A DNA stretch of 64,000 bases from Perkinsus chesapeaki (Eukaryota > Perkinsozoa > Perkinsida > Perkinsidae). This document shows positions 47,760-60,600 of the stretch, piece after piece. A program made the translations under genes and the position numbers. Within the stretch, counting starts at the first letter, position 1. Each line of letters starts with the position of its first letter. The stretch is taken from NCBI GenBank assembly GCA_013115145.1, contig JAAPAO010000079.1:1-64000 (forward strand). Reading direction: 5' to 3'. Under the pieces are notes generated by a model that made no database searches, was not told the origin of the DNA, and was given only the letters and a program-made list of their open reading frames with translations.

Positions 47760-47800
47760 TTGTACCGGAACCGTTCCGGTACAACCGTTCCGGCGGAACG
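47760..47800. repeat. Two odd-centred inverted repeats
   Basis: TTGTACCGGAAC-C-GTTCCGGTACAA (47760-47784) and CGTTCCG-G-CGGAACG (47786-47800). Confidence 0.93.
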
Positions 47801-48309
47801 ATACAATTCTATTTCAGAACTGTATCGTTTAGGTGATGATGATTTTCAATCAAATTGAATTTGAAGGAAATTCGCCACGGGGTAGTCTCCTCAATACTGC
47901 CTAAGTGACCCAAACATCAATGTCAATTTCGTGTATATGGGCCAGTGAACGATTCATCATGAACCCGTTCGAAAATCCGGACCTCGTGCCTCACTAGCCG
48001 AAAGACATTTTCAGAGAGCGATCAGAATGGCGGGTATGTCAAAGACCTCGTGGAGATCGAGTAACATTCGAGAAATATTCAAAAAAATGTCATTTGTCGG
48101 CGATTATAAAAATGGGTAAAAACGTTACATCAGATTTTTACGGTATACTTGACACAATCGTCCGTGTTTTTTATCAGTGCCCGTTGATCTTTTCTTTTTC
48201 AGCAGTATTGCTGTTGACTGTTTATTTATTCTTTTAAAGGATACCATTCCCTTCTAACCGTCAATAACATCATCCTCATCATCAAGCATCGGTTTTTTTA
48301 ATAACACCT

Positions 48310-48779
48310 ATGCAGCAAATTCCGAGACCGAATTACAGACCGCCGGCCGGGCCTATCGCTCTGGCATATAACGCTTTAAGGGACATGTACGTCCTTTTAT
48401 TGGTACTAGCTATCGCAGAACTCATCACAAGATCAGACTTCTTGCACTTTACCTTTAGATGGTACTATCGTTGGGGTTTCAGTATTATTAGGCAATTTTC
48501 AGGTACGTAATCATAGGGACTGCTTACGCGGTTGCTAGACAGCTTGTCTCTTGGGTGTTCTCGATAATAGAAAGCTACACTGTAGAAGGAAATACTGCAC
48601 TAACTGGAGCCTCGGGACTAGTGGGGCCACGTACACAGAAGTTTACAAGAACCGGTACTATAGGCGGTAGTTTTATTATCAATAGAGATGTATGCAATAA
48701 TAATGCATGCAGTCATAGAGGAACATCAGCTGTTAGGAGGACCAGGAGGAATGTACTTGATGTTTTCTTTTTTATTTAG
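48310..48779 (+). CDS. Small two-helix membrane protein
   Basis: Two exons, 48310-48461 and 48503-48779, join in phase 2 (142 aa). The first hydrophobic helix is MYVLLLVLAIAELI and the second is YVIIGTAYAVARQLVSWVFS, with a short loop between. A soluble Gly/Thr/Asn-rich C-terminal domain contains CNNNACSHRG and a basic SAVRRTRRN. Family not recognised. Splicing is supported because the unspliced frame stops after FSGT, while the spliced one continues the second helix. Confidence 0.65.
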
Positions 48780-48881
48780 TATCATATTTTCTAGCAAAAT
48801 GCACACACTTGCACATTTTTGCACTAAATCTTCGAATTAGGAGCTTATGGATCCTCGAGGGACACACTTCTACCGGCCAAG

Positions 48882-50443
48882 ATGGCCCTTTGCCTAATGG
48901 TTACGCTTCTTGTTCATGTATCGAGAGGTATCGGGTTCTATTCCCTCACTCGTCGTTTTACAGGCTCAAAAAGCGCATCCTTATCCTATGTTGTATCGGA
49001 AATGCAAGGATGGCGAGACACTATGGAGGACGCTTGCATTTGCCTTCTAGAAATGGAGCCACCGCTGGCCGACACAAGTCTCTTCGCCGTTTTTGATGGT
49101 AATGTGGGCGGTGCCCTATCAGATTAGCCGGTAGTGTCTGTGTTAGGTCACGGAGGCTCTATGGTGGCGAAATTATGTGCTCAGAGCTTCCCGCTGGAGA
49201 TTTGCCGACACGCTAAAAACGAACTTATCAGGATTAAAAGGCAAAGTGAGGAGCCCGAGGGACAGCAGCAGGAAGCGACGGCGGAGGAGGAGGAGGAAGG
49301 GAAAAAGAAACATCGACATCATCATAGTCATAGTAAACTCAATATTTTACGTAACCATCGGAAAGAGGAGCAGCAAAACTCTGCAACAGACGAAAAGGGA
49401 GGAAGCGATTCAATTGAGGATGATGAATCTGATGACGACGAGTTTGATGAGGATATCGAACCAACACCAGAGTTGATGGAAAAGTTGGACTTCGGCAAAG
49501 TGCTTACTACAACTTACATGGAGATGGATGCACTTTTGGAGTCGACAGGGAAGCTCACTCCACCCAAGGACGGGTCTATTGAGAATGCCCTTAAGCACTT
49601 GCCGATTGGTAATCCAGCGATGGCCATGAGTGGCATTGAAAGAAGAAACATGTTTGATTTTACTGGAAGTACTGCAGTTGTTGCAGTCGTTAGGAATGGT
49701 GTTATTACTGTCGCCAATTGTGGTGATTCAAGAGCGGTTCTTTGTCGAAGTGGAAGAGCTGTGGAGCTCAGTCATGATCATAAACCTGAGAGCCCCAGCG
49801 AAAGACGGAGAATTGAGAATGCTGGAGGTACTAAGGGAACCGGGTTTTCGGGTTTTCGGGTTTCGGGTTTTCCATCTATTTGTAGGTAAAGTGATGTCTA
49901 TGGGACCTTGCCATCGTATCGATTGGGGTTTGAATCTCTCTCGAGCACTTGGTGATTTTGTTTATAAAAGAGCCGAAAGTTTGCCTGCCGAGGAGCAAAA
50001 GGTTTCACCGATGCCCGACATAGTGACCGAGGAAATCACCGACGATGACGAGTTTATGGTACCGATTTTGTGGCGCGTGAAAAAACATTTCGTTCCCTCA
50101 GGTGCTGGCATGTGATGGCGTTTTCGAACTTCTCTCATCTCAAGATGTGGTTGACTTCATCAGCAGACGATTACACAACGGCGAGAAGCTTCATACGATT
50201 GTCGAGGCCCTCCTGGATGAGTGTTGCTCGAGGAATCCCCGACTAACTCAAGGCCGCGGTACGGATAACGAAACCTGTATTATTGTTAGTCTTAATGGTA
50301 TGGGAACTTCTAGTACAGTGGGACACAGTAATGTCACGGCTGATGTCCATTTCGCTCGTCCAAAATCAGCTGGTAAAAAGGCTAATGGCGAGGAGGCCAA
50401 ACGAGATGATGGTGATAGTCCTGTTGTTGATGATTCCGCTTAG
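48882..50443 (+). CDS. PP2C (PPM1G-like) Ser/Thr phosphatase
   Basis: Metal-dependent protein phosphatase. Sure exons: 48964-49098, 49147-49827, 49886-50058, 50102-50443, all in phase. Motifs: SEMQGWRDTMEDA, FAVFDGHGG (spanning an intron), STAVVAVV, ANCGDSRAVL, LSHDHKP, LNLSRALGDF, VLACDGVFELLSS and GTDNETCIIV. About 110 residues of His/Lys-rich then Asp/Glu-rich sequence interrupt the domain after the DGHGG block. This acidic insert is the hallmark of PPM1G/PP2C-gamma. The 5' end is uncertain: an ORF from ATG 48882 reads through the tRNA-like sequence and gives a hydrophobic leader (MALCLMVTLLV), whereas splicing would need an earlier exon. The last two introns are 58 and 43 nt. Confidence 0.9.
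48885..48963 (+). repeat. tRNA-like sequence before a 3' splice site
   Basis: CCTAATGGTTACGC (A-box-like), then GTATCGGGTTCTATTCCC (B box), CTCACTCGTCGTTTT and ACAG, running directly into the PP2C exon at 48964. A donor GTTACG at 48900 would make nearly all of this a 64-nt intron. Confidence 0.6.
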
Positions 50444-50773
50444 TTCTGTACTATATAGTGGTTATCTCATTGTTGATAATTACTTTTCTCATTCTCATCA
50501 TTATTGTGTTGGTACATGAGCCAGTGGTTGGTTACTAGGATTATTAATATAGTATTACGCAATAAATAGCGTACCACAATCATCTAAATAAACAATCTAC
50601 CTCGCACAATACACCAGCGAAAAATCGGACAGGACCTCCGAATCAATGAACGGAGGTTGGTTCAATCTTTTGTAAGCTTCTTAATAATGGTTATCAATAT
50701 TTCGTTGCTTTCACTGTCTTGATGATTAAGTCGTAACTGTTGTTTTAGTAACTCAACAATCACTATAAATAGC
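50444..50773. other. Convergent 3' spacer
   Basis: Lies between the PP2C stop and the first GST stop. Nothing recognised beyond AT-rich 3' flanks. Confidence 0.5.
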
Positions 50774-52404
50774 TCAATTATATCGAAGTTCTTCGGGGCA
50801 ATCAACTTGTCTGTGAGGATCGGCGGCTTTGACTGCAGGAAGCTTTATTAGTTCCGAATACCTGTCAACGGGGAACGCGAAGATCGATGGAGGAATTAAT
50901 GCCATGGGAGCTGCTTAATAGGTGATTGTGATACGTACAACGGAACGATGACAATAATATCATATATTCGAGGTTGAATGGAGAATTAGGGAACATACGT
51001 CAGCGGTAGCAACTACTTGTACAAAATAGTGGTAAATAATAATATAAAATAATAAACGAAAATATACACAAGTATGCACTTCCTACATTGCCAATTTCAC
51101 ATCGGAACTTACACGCTAAAAACTTTTGGGAATTCCTTGTCGATCGGCAGTTCGAAGCGAAGGGCATTGTAGACTTGCGGCACCAGACACACATCGGCGA
51201 TCGACAAGCATTTGCCAACACAGTTGATGCTGTTGTCCATCGGCAGGAGATCTTCAACTGTCGACAGACCACGCTGAAAAGGGGCACTGTTAATACATAG
51301 TCAGTGGAGACCCTATAGTAGTTGTTGCAGTTGATAATGTTCCACTTCGTAGGTTTTATTTTCCATTATTAACTTGGCGATTCGAATTCCGAATAGATAA
51401 CCCACTGGTCCTTCAAAGTTATCGCCTTACTCTTATAAAATGGGCAACCCATTCATTTTTAATATCTTTTCCAGCAACTTCGTTCGCGTACTGAAACACG
51501 CTAAGATTCTGTAATGGGTGTGTGTCACAAGCAATCGTCAAAGCTATCGACAACGCCGCGGCTCTTTCCGCCTGAGAAAAAATACAATTTTCCGACTTGT
51601 TAATTTTACTGTATCCTCGGGAATTATTTTGGGTGTCGTCGGATAAGCGTTGTCGAGATAATCTAGGATGGCCAGGCTTTGGCTGATCTTCAGCCCGTCT
51701 GGGGTGACGAGGGTCGGGACCAACATGGAAGGGTTTATTCCCTTATATCTGATAGATGATAATAGACATTTCTATAGTAAATCCAATGGCAGAACGACAA
51801 TAATTGCTGAACCACTTATAGGAATAAAGCTGCTCATATGAATCATATCGTAATAATACTGAATAACAATATTAGTCTTATCGTCACCAGCGCAAGGGAC
51901 ACCATCGACCATCGCGCAATCATTTCAATCCATAACTACCACATAGCTGTCGTAAAGTGAACGTCAATGCTGCGTTAGATAACAGGACTTACGAAAGTTA
52001 GCTTGTATGTGAGTTTATAGTCCAACGCCGAAGAAGAAGGCTTGATCAGACTATCCGTTCGACGTGCAGCTTTTGAACAAAAGTTTGATAACTATACTGT
52101 CGAGAGTAGGTAAGTTGGAAAAACGATTATGGCATATTATATAACAGTAAATTAATACTTATTAATACCAGTCATGGTGCTTAAGCAATCATATGTCTAC
52201 TTAATATTAATGGTGTAATGATATTAATAGTTCTGAACATCTTAATATATGTACTTTTGGCGACGGTTCTTACTCGTCACCTTGATGCTCTTTCTTCAAC
52301 AAGTTAACAGGTACAGTTTCGTATTTGATATCTTTATGGGCCAATGCTATTCTGACTCGATAGGCCGCGCTACTGCGGAAGTAACTGTATAATGTAAGGG
52401 ACAT
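50774..52404 (-). CDS. Zeta-class GST / maleylacetoacetate isomerase, copy A
   Basis: Five exons, 52274-52404, 51610-51748, 51431-51571, 51113-51273, 50774-50861 (219 aa, phases close). The N-terminal thioredoxin fold carries [15 protein letters not shown] (SSC-like motif with Ser-Ser-Ala). Then come [55 protein letters not shown], and an end [15 protein letters not shown]. It acts in Tyr/Phe catabolism with glutathione as cofactor. Compared with copy B it lacks the exon equivalent to AYWVDGFANQIER between THPLQNL and the C-terminal domain. A possible remnant ([11 protein letters not shown], around 51390) sits in the 157-nt intron. Copy A therefore may be missing part of a helix, or my model missed an exon. 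Confidence 0.87.
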
Positions 52405-52487
52405 TACACAAACTGATAACGATCTTCAGATTTTATTAAACTGGAAATGCAATGGGAATCATTACTTCATTGAAACAAAGATGCCAT

Positions 52488-52507
52488 AATCGATCAGCTG
52501 ATCGATT
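52488..52507. repeat. Perfect palindrome ATCGATCA family
   Basis: AATCGATCAGCTGATCGATT, between the two GST genes just upstream of copy A. Confidence 0.88.
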
Positions 52508-52635
52508 TGAACTGGCTAGCTATCAACTCACTATTAACGTACCGAAACTGTAGCATGTATCACATTAAAAAATATATGTCATAGAAGAACGGCAATGTGT
52601 GCCACATCATCGACTGCCAATCAAATGCCATCTCT

Positions 52636-54112
52636 TCAAGGATAATCGATTTGGCTTTCAGGTGCTGCTGCAACGAACGCTTCTTGGCCCATCAAATTCG
52701 TGTAACTGACGGAGACACTTCGCTTTCCGAGAACTCCGACATTTCTAAAAAATGCGTTCCCCACCAAATATAACTTGCAGAAAATAAGAAAAAAATCGGA
52801 AAAATATAATATATCCCGTTTTGCGACGAGTCAGCTTCCGGAAGTCTCCGGTAAGGCAACACCAGCAAGGTTTCGCCTATAACAAACGATTTAGTGACTT
52901 CCACGGGCAGATGCAGTTGGTGATGCGAAGGGCTTTCGCAAATCGCAGATGACACTCCGTTCGCTTCGACAGCTCACATTCGGTGTATCTTAGGGAACTT
53001 ATCCTTCACATCAATTTGGGTTCTTTTAATAGCGTTGTAGACTTGAGGCACCAAACAAACGTCAGCAATGGTGATATCATCACCGATGCAGAATTCATCA
53101 TCCACCCGAAGGAGCCTCTCGACGTCCGTCAATCCTTTCTGAGGAACAAATAATCTCGGCACCATCAACACCAAATGATAATTTTTCTTATCGAAATTCT
53201 CTCATGTATGTAGACTACTGAGGTTGGGCGCCGCCGCGCTTCCCTTTCCATCACAATCCCTAATAGAGGAGTGATACTAATAATACTGAACTTTCAGACT
53301 GCCGCTTATTCTACATAACCAATACGGGAAGTTCATCGCCGTTTACCCTCTCAATTTGATTTGCAAACCCATCGACCCAGTAAGCCATATACATCGAAGA
53401 AGCTATCTAAAAATTTCAACTAGTTACGCCGGTGGTCGGAACAGCTTCAGAACCATATTTGGGCGATCTCGGCCACTACTAGTGGCCCACTAGGGCCACC
53501 GCGGAGCCATTTTCGCCGATTGCTCGAGATTTCCCGAAAGAGCCGTATTCGGTGAATCTATGATGGGACCTGGATAAAATGGGTGCTCCATTCCATTGTG
53601 ACATCTCGACCGGCCAATTCACTGGCGAAATCGATGCAACGCAGATTCTGCAAAGGTTGCGTTCCAGCGATAATCATAAGGGAGATCTGAAGCATTATAA
53701 AACGTCACTCGCCTCGAAATTGTACCGCAATCGCTCGAGCTCTACGAACCTGAAAACAACCTCGGAGAATCTTTGCGGATTTTCTCTCCTACTGGATCCG
53801 TCGGCCACAATATGTATGTCCCAGGAAAAGCATTTTCGAGATAATCAAGGATCGCCAAGCTCTCCGTCAAAACTGAACCGTCGGCGGTCACCAAACTCGG
53901 GACAAGTCCGGAAGGGTTCACTTTCAGGTACCTTTCAGAACATGGGCAATTTCGTGGCGAGTGACGCACTTTTCAGCTTTTTGTTCATGCTTGTCGATAT
54001 TAACTGTACGAAGTGTGTAAGGGATCTTTTTGAGCTCGAGAGCTATACGGACGCGGAAGGCACAACTGCTGCGGTAGAAGGAATAAAGGGTGATACTGTC
54101 GGCGGCGCTCAT
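52636..54112 (-). CDS. Zeta-class GST / maleylacetoacetate isomerase, copy B
   Basis: Seven exons, 53970-54112, 53793-53931, 53726-53749, 53570-53686, 53347-53406, 52978-53138, 52636-52705 (237 aa, phases close). The thioredoxin-fold motif is SFYRSSCAFRVRIAL, with the catalytic SSC intact (Ala in copy A). Then [56 protein letters not shown], and the C-terminus APESQIDYP. The first two intron positions match copy A, so this is a tandem duplication. A 39-nt intron (53687-53725) in this copy carries the AATTTCG-GGCGAGTGACG motif. It is most likely the functional isomerase. Confidence 0.9.
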
Positions 54113-54644
54113 TAAAAACGGAAACCTAGACTCATTTGAGGATGCTGGGATGAAGTCCCAGAATAAAGCTGTGATGAATTTGTCAACCATAACTTTCAGA
54201 AATCTCTCTCGCGGTTAGTGGCAACAATCTGGCCGGTAAGGAAATCACTTCGGCGACGACATCCATGATTAACCGCTAAAAAGATTTTTGAAGGTTATAC
54301 AACCCTGGAACCGAAAGTGATACCAATCGATTTCGTTTCAGACATTGCCGTATCTTAACCACTTCAGCGTGTTTCGATCGATTTCCCTCGGATCTATCCA
54401 ACGCACTGTAATTGTTATCTCCCCGATCACATCAGAAATCATACGCGAGCCGAGGGGGCAGGGCTCACTGTATGGCTACACTTGGTTGGATTAATCCAAT
54501 TCTTAATAAATCCTAATTCCTGTCATTTGTCAAGATGAGCCCGGCGAGCACCGAAATCACGACGCCTGCTCTTTAGTAACTAACTCAACTTCGATAGCTG
54601 TGATAGAAACTTTCACGTAAAAAAATCTTCAGTCATTAGGAAAA

Positions 54645-57600
54645 TCATGCTTCGACCTTAGATACACTGGTCGTACTATCTTCATCAAAAAGACCAGACA
54701 GAACCTGAAGGAAGGATTAATGTTAATGCGGAAAATTCCAAGTCATCTACGGATGGTTTGAGCATCGGATTCACGCCCAGGTCGGATAGGAGCGTCCATT
54801 CCGTTTCAGCACCAAGAATGACCTGAACAGCAGCGATTTCCGGTGAAGCATTTCCCAAGTAATAGATATCATCTACAGTATATATATTGTTATTGTAAGT
54901 TATCAATCACATCTTACTATACGATGAACGCAAGACTAGCCCAACGCTTCGATTAAAGCCCCCTGCGGGAGCCTACCACTTGAGGATCGGTTGCGAGAGG
55001 CCTCTCAGCCAGTTCGCCAATCACAACCGCCTCCTCGTCCAGTCCTCTTAACGTCTCCAAAATAACATTTTTGTATTCAGCAGCAACACATAAAACCTGA
55101 TGATCACGATCAGATTCCATTTGCCAGTCGCGGCGCTTACCATCCCAATCCCGACGTTGAAGGTCGTTGCCAACTCCGTCGCCTCGAGCTTACCCTGGGT
55201 TGCGCACCATCTAAAAAATATTATCACAACAACTTGTCAAACGAGACTCTTGCTTTTTTATAACTACTCACAGTAAATACGCTAACTTAGTCTGGAGAGA
55301 GAATAAAGCATGATACTGTCGGGGCTATCAAGACTTATAAAGGTTTGTCCGAAATATTTCCCCTCGTTGCTGGCAGCAAGTGTAATGACCATTCGTAATC
55401 ACGCGAATACCATCTGCGAGCATGGATGTCGCTGGTGGGCCCCAAGATAGTATCTTCGAGCTCAATTGCGAGGGTGACTTTATAGGAACAATAAGACGAA
55501 ATAGCCTTTTCCGGTACTGTAAATACTGGGAGCACAGTGGAGCGTTAGAAAATTCGACGAGTGGCTGAAGGAACTGCATGGCCGCCGTCGTCACGAACGC
55601 GTATCTTCACGACATCGACTGGTATTATGCAAGGAGTAGTGATCGACAACTCTGTCTGATTCTAGGAATAGGGAATGTGTTACCGTTTTTGCCACTCCTA
55701 CCGATCGGGCAAATTTGGACGGAATTTTCAAAGGCGTTTGTTTTTTAATTCCTTGCAAGATTAATTGTCTACTGGCCCCGCATCTTCATAAACCGGTGAT
55801 ATGTTCAAAATCCACACGCGGAGGCTCTTACCTGAACACAGCCGGCAGCTCCCAGCAGTCGGCCTTAATAACAGCTTGAAGGTGACTCGGCAGCATACGA
55901 GGGATATTCTGGAACAGACCACCACCGGTGATGTGCGCAGCCTGAAGATTCAAAGATACGCTTCTACTCAATGACAACCCTACCCCCTTTAGTTTGCCCT
56001 CTCCCAGCTTCACCAACTCCAAAATGGTTTTCACATATATCTTCGTCGGAGTGAGCAAAGATTCCCCCAAGGTCGTCGTGGGATCATACGGCGCCGGATC
56101 GGTCATAGTAAGACCGCTTACCTAAAATATATAACCGACTGAAGCTGACAATTTTTATATCTATATCTACCTCGGCTATCTTTCTCACCAAACTAAAACC
56201 GTTCGAGTGGACACCCGAAGACAGCAGACCGATGAGGACCTGAAAAAAGTCAAAGTCAGGTTCAACATGCGACAAGTTATATAACTATTTTGTCCGCTGG
56301 GTGATATGAAATATGCAACAGTATTGAAAACTAGCCAAAAATACAACTTATCGCACCTGTTAATATAAATTAAACCCGATCCTGATAGTAAAGGAGTAGA
56401 AGTCCTATAGAAGATAAGTATCGACATTAGTTCATGGAATTTTAACCAAACATCTTCTATATCAGTGTGCAATATTTTCCAGTTTTGTATGAATCTTCAA
56501 CGCCAACGAATTTGGAGCTCACTTTTGGACATTTCATGAATATCGTTTGTACTCGGTAAAATAGGATTTTAGATTTTCAATTCTGGAAGATGCTTTTTCA
56601 GTATCGCTGTGTAAATATTTCCGCGAAATAATTTCCCTTCTATACATAATAATTGCCCTACATCACCACACATCATCTCATCTTTATTAGGTAGCTCCAG
56701 AGACTTCTCTTTTACACCAACCACAAAACCAGCTATATCGTATCTGAAAGAAATTAACAAAACCCAATCAAATAGGAAACAACTCACTCGGTCTTGTCCG
56801 CGAAAAGCCCCGGAAGCTCCGCAGTCTCGCCACCCAGCAGAGTGCAGCCAGCTTGGAGCTGCAATAATGAAACAATAATGCGATTTAGGCGTCCGAATGC
56901 CGCCGCCAAGTTGCTTCCCAAATACAATAGGCAAACGTTAATTTCACTGAAAAGGCCATGCTACGTAAAATAGCTTTCCTCTTGACACCCGCAAACGCAC
57001 TGGTAGGGTTTTCGCGATGACTTCAGATATCTAAGAGCGCTGAATGATACTAGCAAAGTTACTATCTCAGTTGGATTGGCCCTCCATCCAACCTGATGCG
57101 CAACAACAGCACTCCACGAATTTCACAATTGCAAAACGACTCTCAACAAATATGAAATCTTTTAACAGATCGCACTCGGTAGAAAATCTTTGATGTATAA
57201 AAAACCGCACTCGTTAAAGAATCTTACGCAGCCATCAGCGATTCCTTTAACAACCTCAACCGCTTGTTTAACATCTAATTTGCCCACCGCGAAGTAATCC
57301 AAGAAAAAGAGCGGTTCCGCACCGTGGACAACCTGACAATTTCTACAATCACTTTACTTTAACCATTTTCCTTACCACATCATTAGCGCACATCGCAACC
57401 AAATCTATGCCGACAGTATCATGCTTTTTAATAATATTAGCAATCTTTAGTTTAGTTCCAACACCGTCTGTGCCAGATACTAATACCTGGTGAATGGTAA
57501 AATATATATCGCCACGAAAAACGGGAAAGATTTCCAGCGGCAAAACCACCTGTCGAAGCTCCGAAAATTCTAGAAAAAAGTGAAAATTCAGAAATGAAAT

Positions 57601-60600
57601 TTTAGACCTCCGCAAAGAGAGACCGTTGACAGATATTCCTTACGGGCTCCTTGTAGTTGCCGCATCGTGACAGATCGCAGAATCCTCCAAAGTCACCGAG
57701 GCTGCCACCCATACCGGGACGTTGGGTTCCTGAACGGGGAAAGGATTGAGTAATATTCTATATAGTAATCTATTATTATATATATAGGGTTGTTATATGA
57801 TATAAAGTATAAATAATATATATAATCTGAAATTATATAGAAGAGTATATAAATATATCGTACATTTATATAATCTTCAAAAATGTCATCACAGATCTTC
57901 TTACTTTTAACAAGTGGCTTGAATCCGTCCACCGCAGCTTCACCAGCCTCAATATCGACACCCGCGGCGAGATACCTACACACATCTCGGCAATCTGGAA
58001 TTCACCATACTTACGTAATGCCGCTTTTAGCGCTCTTCGGAGTGTCACTACCAGACTCCGAAACTGATAGAAAAACCGTAAAATCAAGCCTCTCCACCAG
58101 ATAGATCCCTACATTCCCGACTGCCGTGTCTGGATGCCGTCGAGGCTCCACTAGAGGCAATGTCAGTCCGGTAATGCATATTTTCAAATGATATCGATCG
58201 AACGGCACAGTACCTGATAGGAGATTCTTAATATCATTTTAAGCATGACGGAATCTACTATATATTAATAATATAATATTATCAATAATTAAAATTATAT
58301 ATCATATCATTTTCAATAATAACATTATTATTAAACAATCATCATAATATAACTCCTTACTTCGTGATCATACTGTTCAATAAACGTTTCTAAATTACTG
58401 CTACCTTCATTATTAAAATACGAGCATGCTCAAGAGGTAAAAAAATGACCAAATTTCACAAGTAGTAGATTATTGATACACAGTATGTTATATTAATCAG
58501 ATTTATATATTAAACTAATAGCATTAAATCACTATATTATGGTATATTCTATATATGATCCTTCAGATATAATATATTCATAAAATGATATAATTCATCA
58601 TAATGTCAATAGAGGTATAATAATGTGGTCCGATACCATTTTTGGAACTCCTATACCCATCCAGTAAGAAAATTTCACAGCTGGCGAGAGAAGCCAAGAA
58701 ATATTCAATTTCCCTTACGCCCTCTCTGCAGCATCTTTAACCGTCTCCCCCTCCGCGGTGACAGCCAGTACTCTACCACCAGTAGTAACAGTAACACCAT
58801 CATCATCACGCTGAGCTCCGGCGTAGTATCTGATGGAAAAACCGTAAATTATCCAGGAGCAGGACAATGAGAATTCTCGCGCGCCCGGAATTCCGCAGGC
58901 CAGTTCGTTATTGATATTAATGCATTTTAGTAACTCAATTTCGAGCATGATCGCATAGATTGTCCCTAAAATCCTTCACAGTGCGCAAAGATACCATCAC
59001 CACCTACACCTGGACTCCAGGGACACATTCAGCTCTATTAACACCATAAAGAGGATAACCTTTGTTGAACTTGCCAGGATACCCTCCGCTGGCCAACACC
59101 ACAGTAACCTACGAAATGGCATATAAAACTAATAAAAAAACAGTGTCCGGAATCTTCAACCATGTGACACTGTAAGTGCCATAATAATAATGTCTAGGTA
59201 ATGTCTATGCTACCGTCATATAATTGATGTCCAATAGACACCATCACATCTGATTCAATGATCCAAAAGTATCTATTTCTACCAGTAAATTTAACAGGTA
59301 TTTACAGTGTAGAACTTTATCAGCTATATAAGCTAATATATCAGTCAGAAAATAATCGTCCGAATCTACGACTTCCACTGGCTTCCACGCTGAAGCGACA
59401 ACAGCGTCGGAACAATTCATTCTCCGAAGATGAGCTTTTCTCCAGACAAAGGGCAATCCTTCCATGCGTGGTTAACTGACAATACTTCTCACGCGCCACG
59501 AAATTATCCACGTAATGTGGTCTATTCGCTGTCCGAGGGATGTGTCACATATCGTTAGAGATCTACCACCATCAATTGGCTCACCGAAGATCCTTTAATT
59601 CCAGCAAGCCTCGCGGCCATTTTAGTCGACATTTGCCTCCCAGCCGTGCACGACATAAAGAGGTCGTAACTGCGGACGTTCTCATAGCACAACAGATCGC
59701 TAATGGTTACCAGTCAATCTTCTTGGATACCAACAACGGCATCATCGCTTGAGTCTCGGGATCTCCGAAACGGCAATTATATTCTAAAACTTTCGGGCCT
59801 GAAGAGGAGCAAATACTCGACACTTAAGGAACTGAGAAGATCTGCAAGATTCGGTTTTCCCATTGTCTTTCATTATCATCCAAAATATTCAAGACCACTG
59901 ACAAGTCCTCACTATCGTCCGACTTATTTTACTTACCATTTTATTTTTCCTTTCCGATTATCAAATCCTCAATAACTTATTTACGGGTTTTTTCCCCAAT
60001 TTTCCCGGTCCTATACAGTCACAAGAATAGGAGTATCTTCCTCAAATCGAATCACTTCAAAAATTTTGCATCCGAATGGAGTTCATTTCAATGGATGCCG
60101 TTCCGGTAAAAATCGGCCCGAATTTTCCGGAACTTCCCTCGAAAGGCATACAAACGGAAGCGACTCCCAGAAATGAAATTTTTTCCTAGAAATTTCTTCA
60201 ACGACTTTTCCAGTCTCGGGTTTCCCCTTACCGTTCTCCGTCATCATCAACCCAATATAGAGACATCCCGTGAAGGGCCTTCCATCAATCTTCATTCCCT
60301 CTATTGATGGTACAACAATGGTCTTCTCGATACTATCGAACAAAATATAAGATTCAAAAACAGTTGATATCTTACTTTGCCTTCTCAGTTGCTGTTAATA
60401 AAGTATTGCTCACAAAAGCTCCCATGCCTCCAGTGTTCGGTCCCTCGTCAGCGTTGAATCTGATATATTATGAAATGTTATAATTATGGCATATTATCAA
60501 TAAAGAGTTGCTATAATATTATACAGTCTATTATCTATAATTTATATTACTAATTATATGTTAACTATTGCTATATATGTATAATGATATTTATATTTAT

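Larger units (their letters stand above)
44089..48309. other. Gene-free block rich in inverted repeats
   Basis: No exon chain supported on either strand over 4.2 kb. From 44587 to 47800 there are at least fifteen near-perfect inverted repeats, nearly all with a single central base; the clearest are listed separately. The repeats share no sequence with each other. Confidence 0.7.

Noticed and set aside
44089-48309. Hidden protein gene in the inverted-repeat block
   Set aside because: The ORFs there are short, out of phase with each other and interrupted by palindromes. No donor/acceptor chain was found.
48001-48309. Spliced-leader or snRNA gene upstream of the membrane protein
   Set aside because: I looked for a conserved short exon with a donor and an Sm-like site and saw nothing convincing.
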